Positions 1-7,013 of a DNA stretch of 10,823 bases are shown in pieces. A program made the translations under genes and the position numbers. The stretch is from the NCBI GenBank assembly GCA_031290635.1, contig JAITNE010000181.1, forward strand, positions 1 through 10,823. The letters run 5' to 3'. Under the pieces are notes generated by a model. That model made no database searches, was not told the DNA's origin, and was given only the letters and a program-made list of their open reading frames with translations. Source of the stretch: Tannerella sp. Its GTDB lineage: Bacteria > Bacteroidota > Bacteroidia > Bacteroidales > Tannerellaceae. Position 1 is the first letter of the stretch. The number at the start of each line of letters is the position of its first letter.

Positions 1-114
1 ATAATTGTGATTCAAAATTCTGTTTCAAATCAATTTTCGGAAAAAACAATCCGCCACAGCTTCAAAAACGCCGCCTGAAATAATAAAATTGATCGACTTT
101 TTTGGGACAGCCTC
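1..114. mobile_element. Possible insertion-sequence end, truncated by the window edge
   Basis: No gene is recognisable in the first 120 bases. Just before the amidotransferase stop codon lies TTTTTTGGGACAGCCTC (98-114). Read on the minus strand this is GAGGCTGTCCCAAAAAA, which resembles the terminal inverted repeats I recall from Bacteroidales insertion sequences (tips like GGCTGTCCCAAAA or GGCTGTCTCAAAA). Short open frames on the plus strand stop at 76-78 and 81-83, as would fit the last codons of a transposase just inside a right end, but neither peptide is one I recognise. The other end and the transposase body lie outside the window, so this rests on the tip sequence alone. It could instead be ordinary AT-rich spacer. 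Confidence 0.3.
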
Positions 115-120
115 TCTCAG

Positions 121-2031
121 CTATGCGGGTGTTGTTTCTGATGCGGGTTGCATATAGATTTCTTCCATGTAAGTGATGAATGCTTGATTGACCATTCGAG
201 TGCCGCCGGGGGTAGGGTAGTTGCCCGAAAAATACCAGTCGCCCGGATGGTTGGGGCAGGCGGCGTGCAGACCGTCAAGCGTTTGATACACAATCTCGAT
301 TTTTGCGCGGATAGTCGGTCCGCTAAGCATCTTCGCCATCTTTACGGAAATCTCTTCGTCGGAGAAAGGCGCATAGACGTCTTTCACAAAGTTTATGTTT
401 GATACGGTGGAAGCCCGCAGCTGCTGTTTCTTAGCGTTGTTGTAAGCGTTGATGATGATATCTTCGCGTTTGCGGTCGCGTAGCAGTTCGATTGCCGCCC
501 TGAATGCGATAAACTCGTCCATACTCGACATGTCGATGCCGTAATAATCGGGGTAGCGTATTTGTGGAGATGAGGATACGAATACAATCTTGCGCGGATT
601 GAGGCGGTCGAGTATGCTGATAATGCTTTGTTTGAGCGTTGTGCCGCGCACTATACTGTCGTCGATGACTACAAGATTATCTTCGCCCGGGCGGATACTG
701 CCGTAGGTTATGTCGTAAACGTGCGCCGCGAGGTCGTTGCGACTGTTGCCTTCGGCTATGAAGGTGCGCAGTTTGATGTCTTTCAGCGCTACTTTCTCGC
801 TGCGGATGCGTTGGGCGAGTATCTTGCGAAGGTCTTCTTCAATCAGCGCTACGCCTTTTTCGAGTATCTGAGTTGTTTTTTGGTGGTCGAGGTGTTTTTG
901 CAGACCTTCGAGCATACCGTAGCAGGCTACTTCGGCGGTGTTGGGAATAAAGGAGAAGACAGTATTAGCGACGTCATAGTTGATTTTGCGGAGTATAGGC
1001 TCGACGAGGTTTTCGCCGAGCTTTTTGCGTTCCTTATAGATGTCGATGTCGCTGCCACGCGAGAAGTAAATCCTCTCGAAAGAGCAGGCGCCAAGCTGTT
1101 TGGGGTCGAGCGCCTGCGTGGTCTTCACACCACCGTTGCTACTGACCATCAGCAGTTCGCCACGTTGCAGTTCCTTTACATTTTCGATATGTACGTTCAT
1201 GACCGTTTGAATTACCGGACGCTCCGAAGCCAGCACGACTATTTCATCATCGGCATAATAAAAAGCGGTACGAATACCCCAGGGGTCGCGTATCGCGAAA
1301 GCTTCGCCGCTGCCCGTAACGCCGCACAGCACGTAGCCGCCGTCCCATGTTTCGGCCGCTTTGCCGATGACGTTGGTAAGGTCGATATTATCTTCGATAG
1401 CCCGTGTTATATCAAGGTTTTGGAATCCTTTGCTTTCATACAGACGGTAAAGACGTTCGGCTTCGCGGTCGAGGCGATGGCCGAGTTGTTCGAGGATGAA
1501 GTATGTATCCGAGAAGTTGCGCGGATGCTGTCCGGTTTGCGTCAAGTCCTGAAATATCTCGTTGACGTTTGTCATATTGAAGTTGCCGCAGAGGGCGAGG
1601 TTACGGGCGCGCCAGTTGCTACGGCGCAGGAAAGGGTGGATATACGAGAGTCCGGTCTTGCCGGTTGTGCTGTAACGCAGATGTCCCATGTAGAGTTCAC
1701 CGGCAAACGGGAGTTCGTTTTGTGCAAAGACGGGATCTTTCAGGCGGTCGGGCGGCAGGCTTTTGAAGTTGGCATAGACGCTGTCGAATATCTCGGTTAT
1801 AGCGCCGTTGCCGATGGCTCGTTCGCGAAACATATACTCTTCGCCGGCTTTGGCTGCGTTTTTCACGCAAACTAATCCGGCGCCTTCCTGACCGCGATTG
1901 TGCTGCTTCTCCATCAAGAGATATAGCTTGTTAAGACCGTACATCCATGAGCCGTACTTCTTTTGGTAATACTCCAAAGGTTTTAGCAACCGTATCATTG
2001 CGACCCCACATTCGTGCTTTAATTGTTCCAT
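121..2031 (-). CDS. purF: PurF-like amidophosphoribosyltransferase (class II glutamine amidotransferase), long Bacteroidales form
   Basis: Predicted to make 5-phosphoribosylamine from PRPP and glutamine, the first step of purine synthesis, in the cytoplasm. Of 636 residues, the first ~300 are an Ntn glutaminase domain: nucleophile Cys8 after a seven-residue propeptide (MEQLKHE), RYSTTG at 119-124 and the Gly-Asn oxyanion pair at 149-150. The rest is a phosphoribosyltransferase domain with the PRPP loop VVIDDSIVRGTT at 454-465 and IRYPDYYGIDM at 491-501. It is longer than usual PurF (~470-510) because of a helical insert around 371-422 and a longer C-terminus. Positions that bind the Fe-S cluster in Bacillus PurF are mostly not Cys here. 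The frame stays open upstream to 2124, but ATG 2031 fits the family N-terminus and lies just after a promoter element. It is divergent from the sugar transporter. The gene symbol is by family; a divergent paralogue of PurF is possible, since I recall Bacteroidales also carrying a shorter PurF-like protein. Confidence 0.88.
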   Translation of the reverse strand: MEQLKHECGVAMIRLLKPLEYYQKKYGSWMYGLNKLYLLMEKQHNRGQEGAGLVCVKNAAKAGEEYMFRERAIGNGAITEIFDSVYANFKSLPPDRLKDPVFAQNELPFAGELYMGHLRYSTTGKTGLSYIHPFLRRSNWRARNLALCGNFNMTNVNEIFQDLTQTGQHPRNFSDTYFILEQLGHRLDREAERLYRLYESKGFQNLDITRAIEDNIDLTNVIGKAAETWDGGYVLCGVTGSGEAFAIRDPWGIRTAFYYADDEIVVLASERPVIQTVMNVHIENVKELQRGELLMVSSNGGVKTTQALDPKQLGACSFERIYFSRGSDIDIYKERKKLGENLVEPILRKINYDVANTVFSFIPNTAEVACYGMLEGLQKHLDHQKTTQILEKGVALIEEDLRKILAQRIRSEKVALKDIKLRTFIAEGNSRNDLAAHVYDITYGSIRPGEDNLVVIDDSIVRGTTLKQSIISILDRLNPRKIVFVSSSPQIRYPDYYGIDMSSMDEFIAFRAAIELLRDRKREDIIINAYNNAKKQQLRASTVSNINFVKDVYAPFSDEEISVKMAKMLSGPTIRAKIEIVYQTLDGLHAACPNHPGDWYFSGNYPTPGGTRMVNQAFITYMEEIYMQPASETTPA

Positions 2032-2051
2032 TATCTGAAATAAATTTGCTG

Positions 2052-2059
2052 CAAAGGTA
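2052..2059 (-). promoter_or_regulatory. Bacteroidales -7 element for the amidotransferase gene
   Basis: The minus strand reads TACCTTTG, a full match to the Bacteroidota -7 consensus TAnnTTTG. Transcription would start near 2045, about 14 bases before the ATG at 2031. No clear TTTG -33 box is seen at the usual spacing. Confidence 0.6.
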
Positions 2060-2090
2060 AGGATTATTTTCCTAAGTGAATTGATTTTAC

Positions 2091-2098
2091 TACTTTTG
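2091..2098 (+). promoter_or_regulatory. Bacteroidales -7 element for the sugar transporter gene
   Basis: TACTTTTG matches TAnnTTTG. Its end is 14 bases from the ATG at 2113, so the expected leader is only about 8-10 bases. A -33 box is not convincing. It faces away from the amidotransferase promoter 32 bases to the left, so the two may be co-regulated. Confidence 0.6.
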
Positions 2099-2112
2099 CG
2101 AAAAAAAGTAAG

Positions 2113-3357
2113 ATGATAAAACAAAAGATTTCTTTAGTTGGACGCGGTTATTGGTTGCCATTCGTACTGATAACCTTCTTCTTTTTCCTGTGGGGATTTA
2201 CTCGCGCCATTCTCGACGTGCTCAATCCCTTTTTTCAGGAATCGTTCCGGATAAACAAGACACAGGCGTCGCTTATTCAGTTTGTAACCTATCTGGCTTA
2301 TTTCGTGATGGCTATTCCTGCCGGAATACTGATCCGCAGGCATGGTACGCGGCACGGGGTTGTCGTCGGGCTGATTGCTTTTGGCGGTGCGGCTCTGGCT
2401 TTTGTTCTGAGTCGCTTTTTCGGCGAACATATTTTCTATTTTTACTTGCTGCTGCTCTTTGTTATAGGATGCGGACTTGCATGTCTGGAAGTGGCTGCCA
2501 ATCCCTACGTTACGCTGCTTGGCGAACAGGAGACGGCGGCAAGTCGTATCAACAGGGCGCAGTCGTTCAACGGTCTGGGCTGCATCCTCGGCTCGCTGCT
2601 GGGAGGCGCTTACTGTTTTTCGACCGACGCTCCCAATATTTCAGCGCCTTATATCGTCATTGGTCTTGTAGTGCTGGTGATTGCCGTTTTGTTTTCGAGG
2701 GTTAAGCTACCGGAGTTTGTAATGGATGACGCCAAGACGGACGTCGAGCTGAAGCCACGCGGGTTGATGCGTCGTCCCATGTTTATTTTCGGTCTTGTCG
2801 CTTTATTTTGCTACGAGATAGCTGAGATTGCCATCAATTCGTTTTTTATTAATTATGCTACCGAAAATAATATGGCTCAATGGCTGAGCGAGGCGATTGA
2901 CAGCGTTTGGGGGATGAAACTAAATTACAATTTTATTGCTTCGATTGTATTGTCTGTCGGGCTGTTTCTTTTTATGCTCGGACGTTTTGCCGGCAGCTGG
3001 GTGATGGGTTTTGTGAAGGCTGAGAAAGTACTGCTGATATGCGCTGTCGGCACGGTAGCGACGAGCGGTCTGGTCGTGATGGATATTCATATCGTTTCGT
3101 TTGTGGCTTCGATACTGATTTTTGTGTTTGAATCCATAATGTTTCCGACGATATTCGCTTTGTCGATTAAAGGCTTGGGCAGTCTTACTCAGAAAGCTTC
3201 CGCCGTGCTGATGATGACGCCGATAGGTGGCGCTGTCGGCACTGTGTTGATGGGTATGGCGGCCGACCATCGCGACATGACTTTTTCGTTCCTCGTTCCA
3301 CTCCTTGCATTCATCGTCATTCTCGCTTATTCAACCATAAAAAAACTATTTGTTTAG
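2113..3357 (+). CDS. FucP-type MFS sugar:proton symporter
   Basis: Inner-membrane sugar importer of the major facilitator superfamily, L-fucose permease / glucose-galactose transporter group. The 414 residues are strongly hydrophobic, with about 12 predicted membrane helices. Helix 1 carries FLWGFTRAILDVLN (residues 25-38), in which Asp35 lines up with the essential Asp46 of E. coli FucP. The motif GCGLACLEVAANPYVTLLG has Glu126 in the place of FucP Glu135, the proton-coupling residue. The second half contains YPTIFSLGIKNLG-like sequence (MFPTIFALSIKGLGSLTQ), also typical of FucP. Length is normal. Both coupling acids are present, so it should be an active symporter, but the sugar (fucose, galactose, glucose or other) cannot be told from sequence. 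No sugar kinase or isomerase gene lies beside it. The stop codon overlaps the 3' end of the opposing lipoprotein gene. Confidence 0.9.
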   Translation: MIKQKISLVGRGYWLPFVLITFFFFLWGFTRAILDVLNPFFQESFRINKTQASLIQFVTYLAYFVMAIPAGILIRRHGTRHGVVVGLIAFGGAALAFVLSRFFGEHIFYFYLLLLFVIGCGLACLEVAANPYVTLLGEQETAASRINRAQSFNGLGCILGSLLGGAYCFSTDAPNISAPYIVIGLVVLVIAVLFSRVKLPEFVMDDAKTDVELKPRGLMRRPMFIFGLVALFCYEIAEIAINSFFINYATENNMAQWLSEAIDSVWGMKLNYNFIASIVLSVGLFLFMLGRFAGSWVMGFVKAEKVLLICAVGTVATSGLVVMDIHIVSFVASILIFVFESIMFPTIFALSIKGLGSLTQKASAVLMMTPIGGAVGTVLMGMAADHRDMTFSFLVPLLAFIVILAYSTIKKLFV

Positions 3358-4182
3358 TTTGCTGTCGATGAGGAGGATGATTTTCTCCGCGTTGGTTTTT
3401 TCAATCTTCATGGCGGTTATTTCGCTGAGCGTCAATGCGAGTTCGTAAGTGGCGCGGATGGCTTTTTTGTCGTTGTCGGAGAGGTAGAGGGCGAAGGCTT
3501 TGCCTCCGGTATATTCAGCTTTAACGCGTTCTTTTTCAGGAAGATTATATACAAAGTTGGCTATCATCTTACAGTTTTCACCTTTGTAAGTAACGACTTC
3601 AGTGATGTTTCCCAAATCCTTGAAACGATAATTCAGACCTCCGTCGTAAGCTATGGCGGGCGTTTCGGCAAAGACGCCGCTGTTGATCGACAGCTTTAGA
3701 CCTGTGTGTTCGAGCGGACGACTTCCGAAATAGACGCTTGCCATGTACATCTCGCCGTCTTCGTTGACGCCGTAGCGGATGTAACTTCGTTCGATGTTGC
3801 GTTCGACCGTCATAGTCTTCCAAATATAGTTGCCTTTCTCGTCGTAAACGGTATCTTTCTCAAAGACAAAGCCGATTTTGAGCTTTGTCAGCTCGCTTTC
3901 GCGGATGGGCAGCAGGCTGTCGCAGTAGGCGATGTTTTGTTCGCGCTCGCCGCGTTCTACAAGGCGCATCAAGGTCAGAGCTTCGCGACGAATCTCGACC
4001 TCGCGGGGGAATAGTTGATTGATAGAGTCGATAGCGCTCTTGGCAGCAATGAAGAGCTTGCTGTCGTACATTTGCTTAGCCTCTTCAAGGCGTCTTGCAG
4101 CTTCGTTGCTATTGCCGCAGCTTGTAAGTATTAATGCTGTAAGCAGCAATATAGCCGCTAAATTTGTTCTTAATTTCAACAT
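3346..4182 (-). CDS. Conserved Bacteroidales lipoprotein of unknown function
   Basis: No characterised family is recognised, although I believe homologues with a very similar core occur across Bacteroidales. The protein has 278 residues from the ATG at 4182. A signal peptide (MLKLRTNLAAILLL...) ends in the lipobox LTSC with Cys22, so it is a lipoprotein. Residues ~27-95 look helical, TPR-like (EAARRLEEAKQMYDSKLFIA), and are followed by a probable beta-rich domain with IERSYIRYGVNEDGEMYMAS, FAETPAIAYDGGLNYRF and KAEYTGGKAF. The C-terminus is again helical (TYELALTLSEITAMKIEK). There is no acidic run after the Cys, so surface export is not indicated. An ATG at 4197 adds MQKKF, but it lies inside the promoter element and upstream of the expected RNA start, so 4182 was chosen. 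The last 12 bases overlap the sugar transporter gene tail to tail. Confidence 0.82.
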   Translation of the reverse strand: MLKLRTNLAAILLLTALILTSCGNSNEAARRLEEAKQMYDSKLFIAAKSAIDSINQLFPREVEIRREALTLMRLVERGEREQNIAYCDSLLPIRESELTKLKIGFVFEKDTVYDEKGNYIWKTMTVERNIERSYIRYGVNEDGEMYMASVYFGSRPLEHTGLKLSINSGVFAETPAIAYDGGLNYRFKDLGNITEVVTYKGENCKMIANFVYNLPEKERVKAEYTGGKAFALYLSDNDKKAIRATYELALTLSEITAMKIEKTNAEKIILLIDSKLNK

Positions 4183-4194
4183 AAATTTTTTCTG

Positions 4195-4202
4195 CAAAAG
4201 TA
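4195..4202 (-). promoter_or_regulatory. Bacteroidales -7 element for the conserved lipoprotein
   Basis: The minus strand reads TACTTTTG, matching TAnnTTTG. Transcription would begin near 4188-4190, leaving a leader of fewer than ten bases before ATG 4182. This rules out the upstream ATG at 4197 as the main start. Two 17-bp direct repeats lie immediately upstream (4214-4258). Confidence 0.6.
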
Positions 4203-4213
4203 GTGATTTTTAT

Positions 4214-4258
4214 TCAGGGAACGGATTTTTATCTATGGTTATCAGGAAATGGATTTTT
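4214..4258. repeat. Pair of 17-bp direct repeats upstream of the lipoprotein promoter
   Basis: TCAGGGAACGGATTTTT (4214-4230) and TCAGGAAATGGATTTTT (4242-4258) differ at two of 17 positions and are 28 bp apart start to start. The proximal copy covers the expected -33 region of the lipoprotein promoter. They could be paired binding sites for a regulator or remnants of a duplication. Confidence 0.5.
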
Positions 4259-4265
4259 CGTCATT

Positions 4266-4328
4266 CCGTATCGATACGCAGCCGTTCCGTTTCGATACGC
4301 AGCCTCTCCGTTTCGATACGCAGCCGTG
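4266..4328. repeat. 21-bp tandem repeat, three copies
   Basis: The units start at 4266, 4287 and 4308 and share CCGTTTCGATACGCAGCC, with only the last three bases of each unit and one internal base varying. The first unit contains a perfect 12-bp palindrome, CGTATCGATACG (4267-4278); the other two have one mismatch (CGTTTCGATACG). The array lies 32 bp past the MATE stop codon, between two minus-strand genes. No terminator-like T-run follows it on the minus strand. Confidence 0.9.
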
Positions 4329-4359
4329 TATAATCACGAGTTTCGAAGCCATCTGCCTG

Positions 4360-5649
4360 TCATACTCGCTTGTGTTGCCAGTTGGCGTAGCGGAGATATA
4401 AGATGCTTCCGATAAACAGTCCGGCGAAATATATTATCTCGACGGTGAAGCAGATATGTACGGGTTGGCGGAAATATAAACCTAATACAAGTATGCTGAC
4501 GGTGTATATTACAAGCACGCCGAGTTCGAGCAGCAAAGCCGGCTTGGTGTTGCCGGTGCCCGAAACGCTGTTGAAAAAGACCGATGCTATGGAACTTATA
4601 ATCAATGCTACGGAGATGACGTAGATTGACAGTACGGATTCGTTTATCAGGGAGATGTCGTCGGTATATACCATCAAAACTTCTTCAGGGAAGATGCATA
4701 TCAGCGAAACGCAGACGAACATTATGAAAAACGACATTCGCGAAATGCGCCTTACAAGCGGCATGACGTCGCTGATGCGACCTTCGCCGATAATATTGGT
4801 AACGAGTGTGTTTGACGTGGCCGAGAGTGCATTAAGCGGGATGAACATTACTATATATATGCTTCGGACGATGTTTGCTATAGCGAGCGAGTGTTGCCCC
4901 TGACGCTCGACGGTTGCGAAAAAGAGCAGGAAAGTGCCCATCGAAACGAAGTACTGCAGCATCGTGTATGACGAGATTGAAAGAATACGCCTTACGAGCC
5001 TGAAGTCGAAGCGTCGAAAGAACGCCATGCCGTATTTCCTGCGGTCAACGGCCGTAAAAGTATATACCACAAAGAAAAGCGCTGAAATCATCTCTGCTAT
5101 GACTGAAGCGACAGCTGCGCCTTCGACGCCGAGCTGCGGCATTCCGAAGTGTCCGAAAATCAACGCATAGTCGAGGAAGATGTTGGAGGCGGCCATAACG
5201 ATGGCGTTGACGGTCAACATGCGCGTTTGAGTTATTCCTACGTAGAAAGCTCGGTACATCACGGTAACGGATGCGAAGAAAAAGCCGGCTATGCGCCACT
5301 TGATGAACGACATCGCAGAATCAAGAATTACGTCCGACGAAATCATAATCCTCATAATATTGCCGGCATAATAAAATGAAAGCCAAAATATTATGGCGGC
5401 AAGCAGCAGCAGGAAGATTAAGCCCTGCATGAGCGTCGGTCCGATGGCGCTGTAGTTTTTCTCGCCGTTACGTCTGCCGATAATTATCTGTACGCCCGTG
5501 CTGAAGCCGAAGAAGACAGTGAACCAGCAGATGTAGTAAAGTCCTCCCATGGCAGAAGCGCCAAGTTCGACTTCACCGACGCGTCCGAGGAAAGCGGTAT
5601 CCGTTACGTTGATGATGTTTTGCGCCAGCAGCCCTATGATGACAGGCAA
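4360..5649 (-). CDS. MATE-family multidrug/Na+ antiporter, start codon uncertain
   Basis: Inner-membrane exporter of the MATE (MatE/DinF/NorM) family, likely driven by Na+ or H+. The protein has 429 residues from the TTG at 5649, with about 12 helices in two homologous halves. The first half starts GLLAQNIINVTDTAFLGRVGEVELGAS, typical of the Bacteroidales members; the second half contains LNALSATSNTLVTNIIGEG. The start is odd. The frame remains open for 15 further codons up to the panD stop at 5695-5697, and these codons (IKPYSCKHIRNVSLP) look like the family's usual N-terminus, yet hold no ATG or GTG. Candidates are TTG 5649, which removes about 12 family residues, or a rare ATT (5688) or ATC (5691). 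Last gene of the panC-panD-MATE transcript. Its substrate is unknown and no link to pantothenate is implied. Confidence 0.85.
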   Translation of the reverse strand: MPVIIGLLAQNIINVTDTAFLGRVGEVELGASAMGGLYYICWFTVFFGFSTGVQIIIGRRNGEKNYSAIGPTLMQGLIFLLLLAAIIFWLSFYYAGNIMRIMISSDVILDSAMSFIKWRIAGFFFASVTVMYRAFYVGITQTRMLTVNAIVMAASNIFLDYALIFGHFGMPQLGVEGAAVASVIAEMISALFFVVYTFTAVDRRKYGMAFFRRFDFRLVRRILSISSYTMLQYFVSMGTFLLFFATVERQGQHSLAIANIVRSIYIVMFIPLNALSATSNTLVTNIIGEGRISDVMPLVRRISRMSFFIMFVCVSLICIFPEEVLMVYTDDISLINESVLSIYVISVALIISSIASVFFNSVSGTGNTKPALLLELGVLVIYTVSILVLGLYFRQPVHICFTVEIIYFAGLFIGSILYLRYANWQHKRV

Positions 5650-5694
5650 GCTGACGTTGCGGATATGTTTGCAGGAATATGGTTTAATGATGGT

Positions 5695-6045
5695 TTACTT
5701 TAGTTTGTTGGTAGCGGTATCGGGGAAGATGATAGCAGGTCTGAAGCGCTTGGCTTCATCAAAGTCCATCTGAGCATACGAGATTATAAGGATGACGTCG
5801 CCGGGCTGTACGCGTCGAGCCGCCGCGCCGTTGAGACAAATCACGCCCGAACCGCGAGCGCCCTTGATAATGTAAGTTTCAAACCTCTCGCCGTTATTGT
5901 TGTCGAGTATCTGTACGCGCTCGTATTCAATCAGATTGGCAGCATCCATAAGGTCTTCATCGACAGTAATACTGCCGATATAGTTGAGATTGGCTTCGGT
6001 AACCGTTACGCGGTGAATTTTTGATTTCAGAACTCCTATAGTCAT
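5695..6045 (-). CDS. panD: Aspartate 1-decarboxylase (pyruvoyl enzyme)
   Basis: Makes beta-alanine from L-aspartate for pantothenate synthesis, in the cytoplasm. The 116-residue length matches the family. It is made as a proenzyme that self-cleaves between Gly24 and Ser25 in YIGS (22-25), where Ser25 becomes the pyruvoyl group. Lys9, Arg54, Tyr58 and Asn72, all functional residues in E. coli PanD, are present at the same numbers. [19 protein letters not shown] (from residue 72) is the conserved core. It starts nine bases after the panC stop, so it is co-transcribed, and the two enzymes supply consecutive inputs to one pathway. No processing factor (PanZ) gene is seen here. Its stop codon is in the same frame as the MATE gene that follows. 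Confidence 0.96.
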   Translation of the reverse strand: MTIGVLKSKIHRVTVTEANLNYIGSITVDEDLMDAANLIEYERVQILDNNNGERFETYIIKGARGSGVICLNGAAARRVQPGDVILIISYAQMDFDEAKRFRPAIIFPDTATNKLK

Positions 6046-6054
6046 TTTTGTAAA

Positions 6055-6897
6055 TCAATATTTTATGTTATCAATAAGTCGCACGTCTCCGCAAAAGACG
6101 GTTATACAACCGACGGGTTGCTTGGAGGCTTCCCAATCGACAAGAGGCTGCAAAGTGTCGCCGTCAACAATCTCGAAGTACTCGACCCTGAAAGGGTGAA
6201 TAAGATTCAGCGCGGCGATACACCATTGTTCGGTCTCTTTAACACTTCGTTTTGCGGCTGCAAAGATACAACTATCTTTTAATATATGCGAAATAAGAGG
6301 AGCAACTTGTCGCTGTTCGGGCGTAAGTCGGGCGTTGCGGCTGCTCAGGGCAAGTCCGTCGTCTTCGCGTACTACAGGGCAGGATACAATTCGGACTGTC
6401 GAGCCTGATTGCCTGCACATTTCGCGTATAACGGCAATCTGCTGGAAGTCTTTTTCACCGAAGAAAGCGCAGTCGGGTTGTACTGTGTCGAACAGCTTGC
6501 TTACCACTTGCGCAACTCCGTTGAAATGACCCGGCCTGAAAGCTCCCTCCATCACATCGGCGACTTTGCCGAGCTGAAAGACGCGAGTATCCGGTTCGGG
6601 ATACATTTCGGCTTCGGAAGGCGCAAAGACGTAGTCGCAGCCCGTCGGCAGCAGCAGTTCGCAGTCGGTCTCAAGAGTACGCGGATAGGCGTGGAGGTCG
6701 TTCTTGTCGTTAAACTGCGTCGGGTTTACGAAGATGCTGACTACGCACACATCGCACGTCTGCCTGCATTGTTCTACGAGGCTGACATGTCCGCGATGCA
6801 GCGCTCCCATTGTAGGTACAAATCCGACGGTCTTGGCGGTCTCTCTTTCGACGGCGAGCGCAGTCATTAACTCTTTGATATTCAGAAAAATTCTCAT
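6055..6897 (-). CDS. panC: Pantothenate synthetase (pantoate--beta-alanine ligase)
   Basis: Joins pantoate and beta-alanine with ATP to give pantothenate (vitamin B5), through a pantoyl-adenylate. The 280 residues are the normal length. The nucleotidyltransferase motif [10 protein letters not shown] (28-37) carries the HxGH signature at 34-37. FVNPTQF is at 56-62, FRPGHFNGV at 120-128, GEKDFQQ at 147-153, and the KMSKS-like segment [12 protein letters not shown] at 178-189. All the usual active-site motifs are intact. First gene of the panC-panD-MATE operon; the next gene starts nine bases on. It is divergent from the starch-synthase-like gene across a 116-bp region. Confidence 0.97.
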   Translation of the reverse strand: MRIFLNIKELMTALAVERETAKTVGFVPTMGALHRGHVSLVEQCRQTCDVCVVSIFVNPTQFNDKNDLHAYPRTLETDCELLLPTGCDYVFAPSEAEMYPEPDTRVFQLGKVADVMEGAFRPGHFNGVAQVVSKLFDTVQPDCAFFGEKDFQQIAVIREMCRQSGSTVRIVSCPVVREDDGLALSSRNARLTPEQRQVAPLISHILKDSCIFAAAKRSVKETEQWCIAALNLIHPFRVEYFEIVDGDTLQPLVDWEASKQPVGCITVFCGDVRLIDNIKY

Positions 6898-6931
6898 TTG
6901 ATAAAATTAAAAAGTGTTGTCAATTCGACTG

Positions 6932-6939
6932 CAAAGCAA
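6932..6939 (-). promoter_or_regulatory. Weak -7-like element for the panC operon
   Basis: The minus strand reads TTGCTTTG, one mismatch from TAnnTTTG. It is 35 bases upstream of the panC ATG. It is the best match in the gap but lacks a clear -33 box. Confidence 0.3.
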
Positions 6940-6983
6940 CGAAATAAATTGAACATTTCTGCATGGAATCCGATTTTTTTCAG

Positions 6984-6991
6984 TACCTTTG
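6984..6991 (+). promoter_or_regulatory. Bacteroidales -7 element for the starch-synthase-like / DUF4270 operon
   Basis: TACCTTTG matches TAnnTTTG and ends 22 bases before ATG 7014, giving a leader of roughly 16 bases. This also argues against the upstream ATG at 6963, which lies before the promoter element. Confidence 0.6.
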
Positions 6992-7013
6992 CGGCGATTT
7001 TAAACGAAAAAGC

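Noticed and set aside
628..1875. 415-codon open frame on the plus strand opposite the amidotransferase gene
   Set aside because: It is antisense to a well-matched PurF-like gene, its protein resembles nothing known, and long antisense frames are common opposite GC-skewed coding codons.
2032..2124. N-terminal extension of the amidotransferase by 31 residues
   Set aside because: It covers the promoter element and part of the divergent promoter region, and even overlaps the transporter start; the family N-terminus begins at MEQLKHECG.
4266..4328. CRISPR array
   Set aside because: The units are contiguous with no unique spacers, there are only three, and no cas genes are present. The same applies to 10597-10642.
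4019..4415. Plus-strand frames that encode repeated SVSIRSR or PFRYAA peptides
   Set aside because: The repeats come from the 21-bp DNA array, whose unit length is a multiple of three and keeps all frames open. The frames overlap the lipoprotein or MATE genes and have no family match.
5694..5697. PanD-MATE fusion through a sequencing error at the stop codon
   Set aside because: PanD has its full normal length and a natural C-terminus before the TAA, so a fusion is unlikely; the odd start of the MATE gene is reported separately.
6963..7013. Upstream start for the starch-synthase-like gene
   Set aside because: The TACCTTTG promoter element lies inside this extension, and the extra residues do not match GT5 proteins.
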